NCBI GenBank assembly: GCA_019359615.1
Contig: JAHHHA010000012.1
Coordinates: 62,001-126,000 of the forward strand
Direction: 5' to 3'
Length of the DNA stretch: 64,000 nucleotides
Origin: Cyanosarcina radialis HA8281-LM2
Lineage (GTDB): Bacteria; Cyanobacteriota; Cyanobacteriia; Cyanobacteriales; CCAP-1448
The first letter of the stretch is position 1, and every line of letters begins with the position of its first letter. Shown here piece after piece: positions 53,871-62,612 of the stretch. A program made the position numbers and the translations under genes. A model generated the notes under the pieces. That model searched no databases and was not told the DNA's origin. It was given only the letters and a program-made list of their open reading frames with translations.

Positions 53871-54176
53871 TTAAAATTCAATAAAAGCGTCATTATCATA
53901 GTAGAATTTTAGAGCGTTTAGAAGATCGAGCAGATCGATATCATCCTTCTGCGAGCTTGCATTACTAATAATGTCTTGTACAGCACCAATGCCAAGAGCA
54001 TACTTTAAATTGCGAGCATCAATTAATTCTTGATTCGATAATTTATCTTCTTCATCCTCTACAATGGCGCAGTACATATTTAGATCCCAGGCTTTGCTCT
54101 TTGGCAAATACAAATAACCTTTACCACTGAAGTTTTCTACAATAGAGAGTAAATCTGAAAGATTTATGGCGTTCAT
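53871..54176 (-). CDS. Hypothetical acidic protein
   Basis: ATG 54176 (MNAINLSDLLSIVENF) is preferred; AGGAGGT lies about 10 bases upstream. The 101-residue protein is acidic and resembles small immunity-type proteins in size and composition (YCAIVEDEEDKLSN, ending FIEF), but I cannot name a family. It precedes ureA in the same direction by about 80 bases and may be on the same transcript. Confidence 0.65.
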   Translation of the reverse strand: MNAINLSDLLSIVENFSGKGYLYLPKSKAWDLNMYCAIVEDEEDKLSNQELIDARNLKYALGIGAVQDIISNASSQKDDIDLLDLLNALKFYYDNDAFIEF

Positions 54177-54318
54177 CAGCTTACTACCTCCTAGCAGCCC
54201 AGACTTAAAGGCAGGCTGGAAGCCTATCCTACAAGAATGTACTTCACTCAATTGAGAAATGCTAGATCGCATTTATCGGTTTGATGCGTTACAGGTTGAC
54301 CCTTCGGCGATGCTCAGG

Positions 54319-54440
54319 GTAAACCTCTCCCCAAACCCCTCCCCTTGCAGGGGAGGGGCTTTGAGCTTTTCCCTTTCCCTCGATCGAAGTAAAAAAATAA
54401 TGGAGTAGTTCTTGTGGGATAGCCCTCTGGGCTGTCCCGT
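54319..54440. repeat. Repeat pair before plsX: CTCCCC-type dyad and GTGGGATAGCCC palindrome
   Basis: AAACCCCTCCCCTTGCAGGG then GAGGGGCTTTG (54319-54362), followed by CTTGTGGGATAGCCCTCTGG then GCTGTCCCG (54412-54440). These fill the ~420-base spacer, together with an AT-rich stretch before plsX. No gene is seen. Confidence 0.65.
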
Positions 54441-54597
54441 TCAAAATGGTTTGAATTGAGACGTGAAAGCTAGAATCTAGTTATAGCCCAGATTTTCCCC
54501 TGGATTATTCCTACTAGCTGCATCGATCGATTCAGAATTTTAGATTGTAGGATCGATGCAGTCTGGTACAATCTGTAATGTTTCTACAAGTTTAGTC

Positions 54598-55632
54598 ATG
54601 GGATCGACTCGCGCACGGATTGCTATCGACGCTATGGGTGGCGATTATGCCCCAGGTGAAATCGTTGCTGGAGCTATTAGAGCCAAAGCAGAACTAGATG
54701 TAGAAGTTTTGCTGGTGGGCGATGAAGAGCAAATCGCCGCATCGCTCAAACATCACGGCAGTTCTCATCAAGTGGAAATCGTGCCCGCTGAAGGGACGAT
54801 CGAAATGCACGAAGAACCGCTCTCTGGCTTGAGGCGCAAGCCCAAGGCTTCCATCAATGTCGCCATGGAGTTGGTGAAGCAGAAGCAAGCAGATGGAGTG
54901 GTTTCTGCCGGACACTCTGGAGCGGCGATGGCAGCGGCGCTGCTGCGGTTGGGGCGCTTGCCGGGGATCGATCGCCCGGCAATTGGGGCGCTGTTTCCGA
55001 CGATGGTAGCCAGTAAGTCGGTATTGATCCTGGATGTCGGCGCTAACGTCGATTGTCGTCCCAAGTTTTTAGAACAATTTGCGGTCATGGGTTCAATTTA
55101 CAGCCAGTACGTCTTGGGGATAGATGAACCCAAAGTCGGGCTGATCAACATCGGCGAAGAAGAATGTAAAGGTAACGATTTAGCAATTCGCACTCACGAA
55201 AGACTGAAAGAAAATCCTTTAATTTCCTTTGCTGGCAATGCTGAGGGACGAGATGTTCTCTCTGGCGAATTTGACGTGATCGTTTGCGATGGGTTTGTGG
55301 GCAACGTGTTGCTGAAATTTGCCGAAGCGATCGGGGAAGTGATGGTGCAAATCCTCAAAGAAGAATTACCCCAAGGATTGCACGGGCAAATCGGCACGGC
55401 CATATTGAAACCGAATCTCAAGCGGATCAAGCAACGGGTAGATCACGCCGAACATGGCGGTTGCCTGCTGCTAGGGGTAGGAGGAATTTGCGTCATCGGT
55501 CACGGTAGCTCTCAGGCACCTTCGGTGTTTAATGCCATTCGGCTGGCCAAAGAAGCTGTAGACCACCAAGTGCTAGCTCGAATTGAGTCTCGCGTGGCGC
55601 TGGCTGCCTCCCAAACCAACGAGGTCGATTAA
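54598..55632 (+). CDS. plsX: Phosphate acyltransferase PlsX
   Basis: It converts acyl-ACP to acyl-phosphate for phospholipid synthesis. ATG 54598 (MGSTRARIAIDAMGGDYAPG) is preferred; an upstream in-frame ATG at 54556 is possible. The ~344-residue protein has AIDAMGGDYAP, SAGHSGAAMA and GANVDCRPKFLEQFAVMG, as in PlsX. Its TAATG stop/start overlaps fabH by one base. The plsX-fabH-fabD order is usual in cyanobacteria. Confidence 0.96.
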   Translation: MGSTRARIAIDAMGGDYAPGEIVAGAIRAKAELDVEVLLVGDEEQIAASLKHHGSSHQVEIVPAEGTIEMHEEPLSGLRRKPKASINVAMELVKQKQADGVVSAGHSGAAMAAALLRLGRLPGIDRPAIGALFPTMVASKSVLILDVGANVDCRPKFLEQFAVMGSIYSQYVLGIDEPKVGLINIGEEECKGNDLAIRTHERLKENPLISFAGNAEGRDVLSGEFDVIVCDGFVGNVLLKFAEAIGEVMVQILKEELPQGLHGQIGTAILKPNLKRIKQRVDHAEHGGCLLLGVGGICVIGHGSSQAPSVFNAIRLAKEAVDHQVLARIESRVALAASQTNEVD

Positions 55633-56633
55633 TGATGAAATCATCAGGATTAGGTATTGCCATCACAGGCAGCGGTTCGGCTGTGCCCGAAACTGCGTTT
55701 GACAATCAGGGATTGACTCAATTAGTTGAAACTTCAGATGAGTGGATCGCTACCCGCACTGGCATTAAAGAGCGCCGAGTAGCGGGTATAAATGAATCTT
55801 TGACCTCGCTGGGGACTCAAGCGGCTAAAGAAGCGATCGCGATGGCAGAGATTACCGCTGCCGATATTGATTTAATTATCTTAACTACCTCTACTCCTGA
55901 CGATTTATTCGGTAGCGCCGCCAGAATTCAAGCAGAATTAGGAGCTACTAAAGCAGCGGCTTTTGACATGACCGCCGCTTGTTCGGGGTTTATTTTTGGT
56001 TTGGTAACAGCATCCCAGTTTATCCGCACTGGGGTATATCAAAATATTTTGCTAGTCAGTGCCGATATTCTGTCTCGGTGGGTAGATTGGTCGGATCGCC
56101 GCACCTGCATTCTGTTTGGTGACGGTGCGGGGGCTGTAGTTCTGCAAGCCAATCAGAGCGATCGCTTGTTGGGGTTTGAAATTCGCAGCGATGGGACTCA
56201 GAACGATTGTCTCAACCTTCCCTTTCAAGGAGAACCGCAAACCCTGATTCCTGGAGTGGAAATATCTCAAGGGACTTACCGACCGATGACGATGAAAGGT
56301 CAAGAAGTCTATCGCTTTGCCGTGCAAAAAGTTCCAGAAGTAATTGAAAAAGCTTTGCATCGGGCCGAAGTTGCGGTCGATAAAATTGACTGGCTGGTGA
56401 TGCACCAAGCCAACCAGCGCATTCTCGATGCCGTCGCTCAAAGGTTAAAAGTTGCCCCCGAAAAAGTTATCAGCAATCTCGCCAAGTATGGCAACACCTC
56501 AGCCGCTTCAATTCCAATCGCGATCGATGAAGCCGTGCGTGCGGGCAAAATCCAACCAGGAGATACGATCGCTACTGCTGGCTTCGGTGCCGGACTCAGT
56601 TGGGGCGCGGCGATTTTTCAATGGGGCAGGTAA
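55632..56633 (+). CDS. fabH: 3-oxoacyl-ACP synthase III
   Basis: FabH condenses acetyl-CoA with malonyl-ACP to start fatty-acid synthesis. The 333-residue protein has the catalytic triad Cys117 (FDMTAACSGF), His in VMHQANQRI and Asn in AKYGNTSAAS. It ends GAGLSWGAAIFQWGR. The start overlaps the plsX stop. A Uma2-type gene is inserted between it and fabD. Confidence 0.97.
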   Translation: MMKSSGLGIAITGSGSAVPETAFDNQGLTQLVETSDEWIATRTGIKERRVAGINESLTSLGTQAAKEAIAMAEITAADIDLIILTTSTPDDLFGSAARIQAELGATKAAAFDMTAACSGFIFGLVTASQFIRTGVYQNILLVSADILSRWVDWSDRRTCILFGDGAGAVVLQANQSDRLLGFEIRSDGTQNDCLNLPFQGEPQTLIPGVEISQGTYRPMTMKGQEVYRFAVQKVPEVIEKALHRAEVAVDKIDWLVMHQANQRILDAVAQRLKVAPEKVISNLAKYGNTSAASIPIAIDEAVRAGKIQPGDTIATAGFGAGLSWGAAIFQWGR

Positions 56634-56669
56634 AGCTAAAATATTAGCAGACTATTCCACAAAATTAAT

Positions 56670-57224
56670 ATGGCTCTCAGCGTCCATAATTTGGAACAAC
56701 TGCAAGTAGAACTACAATCGGCGGATACTGATTATCAGCTAGAACTCCAGGATGGAAATATTGTTGTCATGGGGCCGTCAGATATTGTCTCTAGCGAAAT
56801 TGGTTCTCGCTTGATTGCGTTTTTATTTGCTTGGATCGAACCGAGAAAACTAGGGCGAGTTTTTGATTCCAGTGGCGGATTTATTCTGTCTGATACTAAC
56901 CTCAGAGCGCCAGATGTGTCATTTGTGACCGCAGAAAGATTGCGTCAAAATCAGCGTGCATTTGGAGATCTAGTTCCCGATCTAATTGTAGAAATTAAAT
57001 CTAGCACCGATCGAGTAAAAACTTTGCGAGAAAAAGTCAAAATGTTCCTAAAATTAGGAGCTAAAGTAGGCATACTAATCGATCCAGATAAGCTGACAGT
57101 AACAATTTATCGCCTCGATCGAGAACCTCTAGTATTAGCAAGCGAAGATACTCTAACTATTACAGAATTACTTCCTGGCTGGGAACTAAAAGTTGCCCAA
57201 CTATGGCCCCCGATATTTGATTAA
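56670..57224 (+). CDS. Uma2-family (DUF820) PD-(D/E)XK nuclease-like protein
   Basis: The 184-residue protein has the Uma2 order: ELQDGNIVVMGPSDIVSSEIG, APDVSFV, PDLIVEIKS and a Lys in VKMFLKLGAKVGILID. These are the PD-(D/E)XK residues. It interrupts the fabH-fabD pair in the same direction, 36 bases after fabH and about 70 before fabD. Its role is unknown, and no link to lipid synthesis is implied. Related to but diverged from 12774-13322. Confidence 0.88.
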   Translation: MALSVHNLEQLQVELQSADTDYQLELQDGNIVVMGPSDIVSSEIGSRLIAFLFAWIEPRKLGRVFDSSGGFILSDTNLRAPDVSFVTAERLRQNQRAFGDLVPDLIVEIKSSTDRVKTLREKVKMFLKLGAKVGILIDPDKLTVTIYRLDREPLVLASEDTLTITELLPGWELKVAQLWPPIFD

Positions 57225-57240
57225 TCTCACTCCACACTCC

Positions 57241-57269
57241 TGTACGGACGCAATACATTGCACCCCTAC
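57241..57269. repeat. GTACGGACGCAATAC palindrome, copy
   Basis: TGTACGGACGCAATACATTG then CACCCCTAC, a diverged GTAGGGGCGCAA element between Uma2 and fabD. Confidence 0.55.
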
Positions 57270-57294
57270 TTCTAAACTCCTAAACTTCTGAAAA

Positions 57295-58176
57295 ATGACT
57301 AAAACTGCGTGGATATTTCCGGGACAAGGTTCCCAAAAAATCGGGATGGGATTAGATTTATCAGATCTTCCCATCGCCCAAGAAAAGTTTGCCCAAGCCC
57401 AGCAAATCTTAGGCTGGTCTGTCCCAGAAATTTGCCAGAGCCAGGAAGATAAAGTATCTCATACTCTCTACACTCAACCGAGCCTCTACGTGGTTGAGAG
57501 CATATTAGTTGACTTAATGCGCGATCGCGCTCTCCAACCAGATCTAGTAGCCGGACACAGCTTAGGGGAATACGTGGCTCTCTACGCCGCCGGGGTATTT
57601 GACTTTGCCTCTGGATTGCAATTGGTCAAACGCCGCGCCGAACTGATGGATGGAGCCGCTGGTGGGAAGATGGTGGCTTTAATTGGGTTCGATCGCGATC
57701 GCTTAGAAGCAGAAATCCAACAAACCCCTGATGTCGTCCTAGCTAACGATAACAGTCCGGCTCAAGTCGTTATTTCGGGAACGCCAGCGGCGGTTGAAGC
57801 CGTTCTCGATCGAGTCAAAACCAAACGCGCCGTTCCCCTTAACGTTTCAGGCGCTTTTCACTCTCCCATGATGGCCGCTGCTGCTACAGAATTTCAGGAA
57901 GTATTAGCGTCTGTAGTCTTTACCGACGCGGAAGTACCAGTTTTATCGAATGTCGAGCCAGAACCAACCAGGGATGGGACTAAGTTAAAAGAGCGCCTTC
58001 AGGGTCAGATGACAGGTTCGGTGCGGTGGCGAGAAATTTCTCTGCAACTGCCACAACTGGGAATATCGCGCGTTGTGGAAATCGGTCCGGGACAAGTGCT
58101 TACTGGTCTAATCAAGCGGATGTGTCCTGACTTAGTGTTAGAAAATGTTAGTAGTGCCGCTGACCTACCAGTTTAA
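57295..58176 (+). CDS. fabD: Malonyl-CoA:ACP transacylase
   Basis: FabD loads malonate onto acyl carrier protein. The 293-residue protein has the oxyanion loop FPGQGSQ, active-site Ser89 in AGHSLGEY, catalytic His in SGAFHSPMM and VEIGPGQVLTGL. It follows plsX and fabH with a Uma2 gene between. Start ATG 57295. Two bases separate its stop from the next start codon. Confidence 0.97.
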   Translation: MTKTAWIFPGQGSQKIGMGLDLSDLPIAQEKFAQAQQILGWSVPEICQSQEDKVSHTLYTQPSLYVVESILVDLMRDRALQPDLVAGHSLGEYVALYAAGVFDFASGLQLVKRRAELMDGAAGGKMVALIGFDRDRLEAEIQQTPDVVLANDNSPAQVVISGTPAAVEAVLDRVKTKRAVPLNVSGAFHSPMMAAAATEFQEVLASVVFTDAEVPVLSNVEPEPTRDGTKLKERLQGQMTGSVRWREISLQLPQLGISRVVEIGPGQVLTGLIKRMCPDLVLENVSSAADLPV

Positions 58177-58178
58177 CA

Positions 58179-58844
58179 ATGACAGCACAATCAAACTCAC
58201 GGCAATATGCACCAGCAACCCAGCGCAATCGCGAACCAATTCTTGAAGTCCTTTTAGAAGTGTTGCCGCAGAAGGGCACAATCTTAGAAATAGCCAGCGG
58301 TACTGGCGAACACGCAGTCTTTTTCGCGTCCCGGTTGAAGAATTGTCAGTGGTTGCCAACAGAGCTAAATCCCCAATTAAGAGCCAGCATTATTGCCTGG
58401 ATCGAACACTATGGCTGCGATAATGTCGATCCACCGCTGGAGCTAGATGTCACAGCACCAGTTTGGACAGTAGAGCAGGGTACGCTCGATCGACCCGATA
58501 AAGAGCCAATTGTGGCGATCGTCAATATCAACATGATTCACATTTCACCGTGGTCGGCCTGTCTGGGGTTAATGGCAGGGGCAGGTCGTCTCCTCCCAGC
58601 CGGAGGTATCCTTTATTTGTACGGACCTTTCAAACAAGGTGGAGAACATACAGCAGCCAGTAATGCAGCTTTTGATGAATCTTTACGCGCCCAAAACTCG
58701 CAGTGGGGGGTGCGGAACTTGGATGATGTCGTCGCCGCAGCTAACGCCCAAAATCTGGACTTGAAAGGGATTTACCCAATGCCAGCTAATAATCTTTCAG
58801 TCGTGTTTCAACGTTCTAATTGGGGCATGGGGCATGGGTCATAG
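58179..58844 (+). CDS. DUF938 methyltransferase-like protein
   Basis: The 221-residue protein has a Rossmann SAM site (ILEIASGTGEHAVFFA) and the DUF938 wording NSRQYAPATQRNREPIL, INMIHISPWSA and YGPFKQGGEHTAASNAAFDESLR. A function is not known; family members occur in bacteria and animals. Its start lies 2 bases after fabD stops, so the two are almost surely co-transcribed. The end reads into a GGGGCATGG tract. Confidence 0.88.
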   Translation: MTAQSNSRQYAPATQRNREPILEVLLEVLPQKGTILEIASGTGEHAVFFASRLKNCQWLPTELNPQLRASIIAWIEHYGCDNVDPPLELDVTAPVWTVEQGTLDRPDKEPIVAIVNINMIHISPWSACLGLMAGAGRLLPAGGILYLYGPFKQGGEHTAASNAAFDESLRAQNSQWGVRNLDDVVAAANAQNLDLKGIYPMPANNLSVVFQRSNWGMGHGS

Positions 58845-58977
58845 GGCATAGCCATATATCATATCAAATCCGGTTAATTGGCCATGATATGTAGTGGGAG
58901 CATCTTGCTCGCGACCTACACGCGAGCAGGGCTGGGTGTGAAGGCTGGATTCAAAACTCTAAAAACCGCATTTGAAC

Positions 58978-59706
58978 TTATCGAAGTTCTTTCTTAATTC
59001 CTTCCTCTAGCTCCCTGGACAAAAAAGCTTCCTTAGCAGCAGCTTGTTCGGCTGCCTTTTTGGAATTTCCTTGACCAGAACCGCAAAGCTGACCGAGAAG
59101 CCAGACTTCAGCCCGGAAACGCTGAGCGTCGTTATGAGGTTGTTTGGTTTCTTCTACTCGATACTCCGGTAACATTTTATAGCGAGCTTGCGTCCATTCC
59201 TGGAAGGCATCTTTATAGTTAAGCCGGGCCGGATCTTGGCGAATTTCTGCTGCCAGTTGCAGAAAATGAGAATCCAACCACGATCGCACTAAATCTAGGT
59301 TATTGGTGCTGAGGTACAATGCTCCCAAAACTGCCTCAAAAGCATCAGCCAGCCTCGATTGCTGTCCGGCTTTGTCGCCAGCGGCGCTGTTAGAAATCAG
59401 CAAATATTTCTCTAGCCCGTAAGCATCGGCAATTTGGGCTAGGATGCGATCGCTCACCAATACTTTCCGAATTGCCGAAAATTCCCCGACTGAACTTTCT
59501 GGGTAAGTTTCCCATAACAACTCAGAAGCAGCCAGCCGCACTACGGCATCGCCAATAAACTCTAACTGCTCGTTATTGCTCGTATGCGATACAGTGCGGT
59601 GAGTTAGCGCCAATTCTAACAGCGACCATTTTACTGGGGCCGAGGCTGGCAATCCCAGTCTTTCGATTAATTTCTCTAGTTGTTTCTGACGGCGCGGATC
59701 TTTCAT
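58978..59706 (-). CDS. rnc: Ribonuclease III
   Basis: The start is ATG 59706 (MKDPRRQKQLEKL). The 242-residue protein has the RNase III signature NEQLEFIGDAVVRLAASE and RLADAFEAVLGALYL, followed by a C-terminal double-stranded-RNA-binding domain ending in AAEQAAAKEAFL. It processes rRNA and antisense duplexes. It faces rnpB in tandem on the minus strand. Confidence 0.96.
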   Translation of the reverse strand: MKDPRRQKQLEKLIERLGLPASAPVKWSLLELALTHRTVSHTSNNEQLEFIGDAVVRLAASELLWETYPESSVGEFSAIRKVLVSDRILAQIADAYGLEKYLLISNSAAGDKAGQQSRLADAFEAVLGALYLSTNNLDLVRSWLDSHFLQLAAEIRQDPARLNYKDAFQEWTQARYKMLPEYRVEETKQPHNDAQRFRAEVWLLGQLCGSGQGNSKKAAEQAAAKEAFLSRELEEGIKKELR

Positions 59707-59806
59707 GGTTCGTCGTTCGCGGTTCATCGTTACATTGTTCCCATTAACGACGAGCCACGAACAGCAAACACAATTCGGTGGCCATTTGTTCGCAAGATGT
59801 GGTCAA

Positions 59807-60207
59807 AGAGAGAGTCGGACATAAGCCGGGTTCTGTTCCGATCGATGGCGTACCAACAATCGGGGCAGTTATCTATCTGGGATGCTTGTCACCAAACACC
59901 TCTAGCGGACTGTTGGCGGAACTGGTAAAAGACCAACCGTAGTTCCTTCCTTGCTCCCAACCGGGGTTTACCGAGCCAGCACCTCTTGATGCTGCTGGTG
60001 CGCTCTTACCGCACCTTTGCACCCTTACCAATAATGTAGAGACGTAAAATTTTACGTCTCTACATTATTGGCGGTATCTTTCTGTGGCACTATCCTCACG
60101 ATCGCTCGCACTGGGCGTTACCCAGCAAGTTCGGTCTTTCGGGAGTCCGGACTTTCCTCAGACTCACCTGAAAAAGTGAATCTGCAACTGCCTGCGCCTA
60201 CTCTCTC
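59807..60207 (-). ncRNA. rnpB: RNase P RNA (bacterial type A)
   Basis: The minus strand begins AGAGAGTAGGCGCAGGCAGT and has the conserved P4 parts GAGGAAAGTCCGGACTCCC at its 5' side and the ending ACCCGGCTTATGTCCGACTC at its 3' side. Conserved GGTAAGGGTGCAAAGGTGCG and ACAGAAAGATACCGCC lie between. The length of about 400 bases fits. A 44-nt perfect palindrome sits at 60028-60071, in what should be the variable P12 stem. Ends are approximate. Confidence 0.95.
60028..60071. repeat. 44-nt perfect palindrome in rnpB P12 region
   Basis: CCAATAATGTAGAGACGTAA followed by AA, then the exact reverse complement. The core AATGTAGAGACGT is shared with the argB/tsaB hairpin (2307) and the nnrD insertion (23490). 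Confidence 0.8.
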
Positions 60208-60305
60208 CTCAAGTTTAGCAGCAGGAGCGAGAAAGAGGGGTGATGGGGTGATGGGGAGAGGGCGAGAGGGCGAGAGGGAAACCTTATTAACTTCACACTC
60301 AACAC

Positions 60306-60779
60306 TCAACACTCCCAAAGCTTCTGAACTCCTGAACTTCTGTATTCATCATTCATCATTCTTCTTCGATCGTCTAACCATTGCTGCAAAATTAAAGCTG
60401 CGGCTTTGCGATCGATCGCGGCTTTGTGGCGAGAGGGCGATCGTCCTTCGTCTTTCAGCCATTCTTCGGCTTGATATGATGTCAGCCTTTCGTCAACATA
60501 TTCCACTGGCAATTGCAGAGCCTTTGAGAGTTTGATGGCAAATTTCTCTAGCTGTCGTCCGTGAGTTCCCAGCGTGCCGTCAAGCGCGTAGGGTAAACCT
60601 ACCACTAGCACCTGCACTTCTCGTTCTGCAATTAGACTTTTAAGTTGTTCTAGAGCCTTGGCAAAAGATGTGCGTTCGATCGTGGTCAAACCCGTAGCAA
60701 TCAAGCCAGTGCGATCGCATCCTGCCACCCCAATGCGTTTTTTCCCAACATCCAATCCCAGTGCCGAAATGGTAGACAT
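60306..60779 (-). CDS. ruvX: Putative pre-16S rRNA nuclease YqgF/RuvX
   Basis: The 157-residue protein has the RNase H-like YqgF fold: first catalytic Asp in ALGLDVGKKRIG, VVGLPYALDGTLG (about 60-72) and the third in IDRKAAALILQQWL. YqgF processes the 5' end of 16S rRNA precursors. The last ~20 residues read into a repeat-rich spacer. It is in tandem with the acetyltransferase gene at 60887. Confidence 0.92.
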   Translation of the reverse strand: MSTISALGLDVGKKRIGVAGCDRTGLIATGLTTIERTSFAKALEQLKSLIAEREVQVLVVGLPYALDGTLGTHGRQLEKFAIKLSKALQLPVEYVDERLTSYQAEEWLKDEGRSPSRHKAAIDRKAAALILQQWLDDRRRMMNDEYRSSGVQKLWEC

Positions 60780-60886
60780 AGTAGAGAAGTCTAGGAGCTA
60801 TGGAAGTGTTAAGTGTGGAGTGTTGAGTGTTGAGTTAAAAATTCTCCCCTGCCTCCCCATCTCCCCATCTCCCCATCTCCCCATCT

Positions 60887-62083
60887 CTATTCTCCTTGCC
60901 CCCTTGTCTCCTTGTCTTCGGGTTGAATGGTTGACTGGAGATTATCAATGCGACTGGGAACTGGTTGACGACTCGGTTGCAAGCTCTTAAGGACTTCAGA
61001 TAACTGCAATCCTTCTAGCGAAATATGTTTGGCTTCCCTGACTTTGTGCCAAACCGATCGAGACATCAATAGAGCGCTCTCGATTCTTTCTGCACCTAGC
61101 TGCTCGAAATATTCTTCCCGTTCTGGCTGGTAATCGGCAGACATCAGATATAAAGATTGAGCCGGAAGCTCTTGCAAAATTCGTGCCATTTGAGACAACA
61201 ATTCTGGATACAACCAGGTATAGGCTGGATGCACGGTTAACTGGGCAGTATGAGCCTGAGAACCATCCCGACATAGTTGCAGTTGAAAATAGCCGATCGC
61301 GGCTTTGCGTTGGGGTTCAAATACGTATCCGCTGACGCTATTGTTCTGCTTCAGCCATTGCTTGATGCTGGTGAAAGCAGATTTGAAGATGCTGGTTTTG
61401 AAGTCGTGGATCTGGCGATCGAATACTTGACGCAGTAAAGGCGGCATGGCGGCTGTATCTAGCTGGTAGATCGGGTGAGCGTCGGCATTACTGACGGGGA
61501 GCAGGTTTGGTAAATCTGGCTCGCGCTGCGCCAATTCGACGATTAACTCCGGTGCGATCGCCCAATGGGTCAACTCAGCTAGAGATTGAAACCCGTTCTG
61601 CCGATAAATTGCTAGGTTAGAGCGATCGTGAATGTTAACTTCTAGCAGCCAATTATGAGCCTCGACGATCGACTTAAAGCAATGACGCAACAACTGCGAG
61701 CCGATCTCGGTGGTAGGGGTTTGAGTGCCAGCACTTTGGTCGGGCGGTGCGATGGCCAATCTTTCGACTCGCCAAGTGCTGCGAGTACGGTTAAAGGGGG
61801 AAACTTGAATCATGCCCCGAATTTGCTGGTTTTCTAGGGCCACGTAAGCGCAAAATTCATACTGGTAAGGATTGGGAAACATACTTAACACTTTCAGCGT
61901 GCCGTACCAGCGACGAACTTTTTGGAGTTGCTGAGTTAGATTGGCGATCCCGCTTTGATTTTCGAGATCCGACCCTTGAGTGCTAAGCTGCTCGATCGCC
62001 TCTAAGTCACGATATTGGACTGGACGAATCGTTAAGTTACCCGTTTGAACCGGGCGAGAAGTCATTTCAGGGAGAGCAGTCAT
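60887..62083 (-). CDS. Large GNAT-family acetyltransferase
   Basis: The 398-residue protein has an N-terminal GNAT module (about 15-180): LTIRPVQYRDLEAIEQ, VERLAIAPPDQ, HDRSNLAIYRQNGFQSL. A second, weaker GNAT-like half follows (YFQLQLCRDGSQAHTAQLTVHP). This double plan and the neighbour ruvX recur in cyanobacteria. The N-terminal acetyl-CoA loop is diverged, so activity is uncertain. The C-terminal tail (PEDKETRGQGE) and adjoining (CTCCCCAT)n tract look like repeat-derived sequence. Confidence 0.8.
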   Translation of the reverse strand: MTALPEMTSRPVQTGNLTIRPVQYRDLEAIEQLSTQGSDLENQSGIANLTQQLQKVRRWYGTLKVLSMFPNPYQYEFCAYVALENQQIRGMIQVSPFNRTRSTWRVERLAIAPPDQSAGTQTPTTEIGSQLLRHCFKSIVEAHNWLLEVNIHDRSNLAIYRQNGFQSLAELTHWAIAPELIVELAQREPDLPNLLPVSNADAHPIYQLDTAAMPPLLRQVFDRQIHDFKTSIFKSAFTSIKQWLKQNNSVSGYVFEPQRKAAIGYFQLQLCRDGSQAHTAQLTVHPAYTWLYPELLSQMARILQELPAQSLYLMSADYQPEREEYFEQLGAERIESALLMSRSVWHKVREAKHISLEGLQLSEVLKSLQPSRQPVPSRIDNLQSTIQPEDKETRGQGE

Positions 62084-62612
62084 GATGTCATTAGCCCTAA
62101 ATCGAGCAGGTCAAATCAAGTCAAAATCGTACACTGAGGCGCAGCCCTGAGCTTGCCGAAGGGGCAGCGAATGTATCAAAAGTCCTAGATACACTAGAGC
62201 TTGCGTCCGTACAAAAATCAAACAGGCAAAGCTGTTCGGGGATGTTGCTGCCAATATCTTAACTGCTTTCTTGATTTTTGACGATCTCTACAGTACTAGA
62301 GAGAGGGCGGAGATGGAAGAGGAGGAGCAGGGGAGAGACAGGATTTCAAAAGTTACGAGTATAGGAAAATAGAAAGGTATCGCTCTCGGCTTCAAAGATA
62401 GCAAGAGTGAGATCGCACTAAAGCCACGGGGGTAATTAAAGAAGATGTTGCGTTTCCTTCGTCAACCCAATCTGCGAGAGCCGCAATTGCACTTAACGAT
62501 GCAAATCAGCCGCGCGAGGTAAGAGCATCGGCTGATTTGCCTTGTTTAGATGCCAGCTAATTACAATGAAATATGTAAGAGTCCAACAGATTATGGTCAT
62601 CGCCTAAGCATT
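62084..62612. other. 529-base spacer without a recognised gene
   Basis: It includes a CGCAGCCCTGAGCTTGCCGA repeat-like stretch (62141-62167) and GAGAGGG-rich low-complexity sequence. No open frame, tRNA or strong dyad was found. Confidence 0.4.

Noticed and set aside
60841-60886. (CTCCCCAT)n tract as a variable coding tandem repeat
   Set aside because: It lies just after the acetyltransferase stop codon; the array is intergenic, matching similar tracts at 30011-30045.
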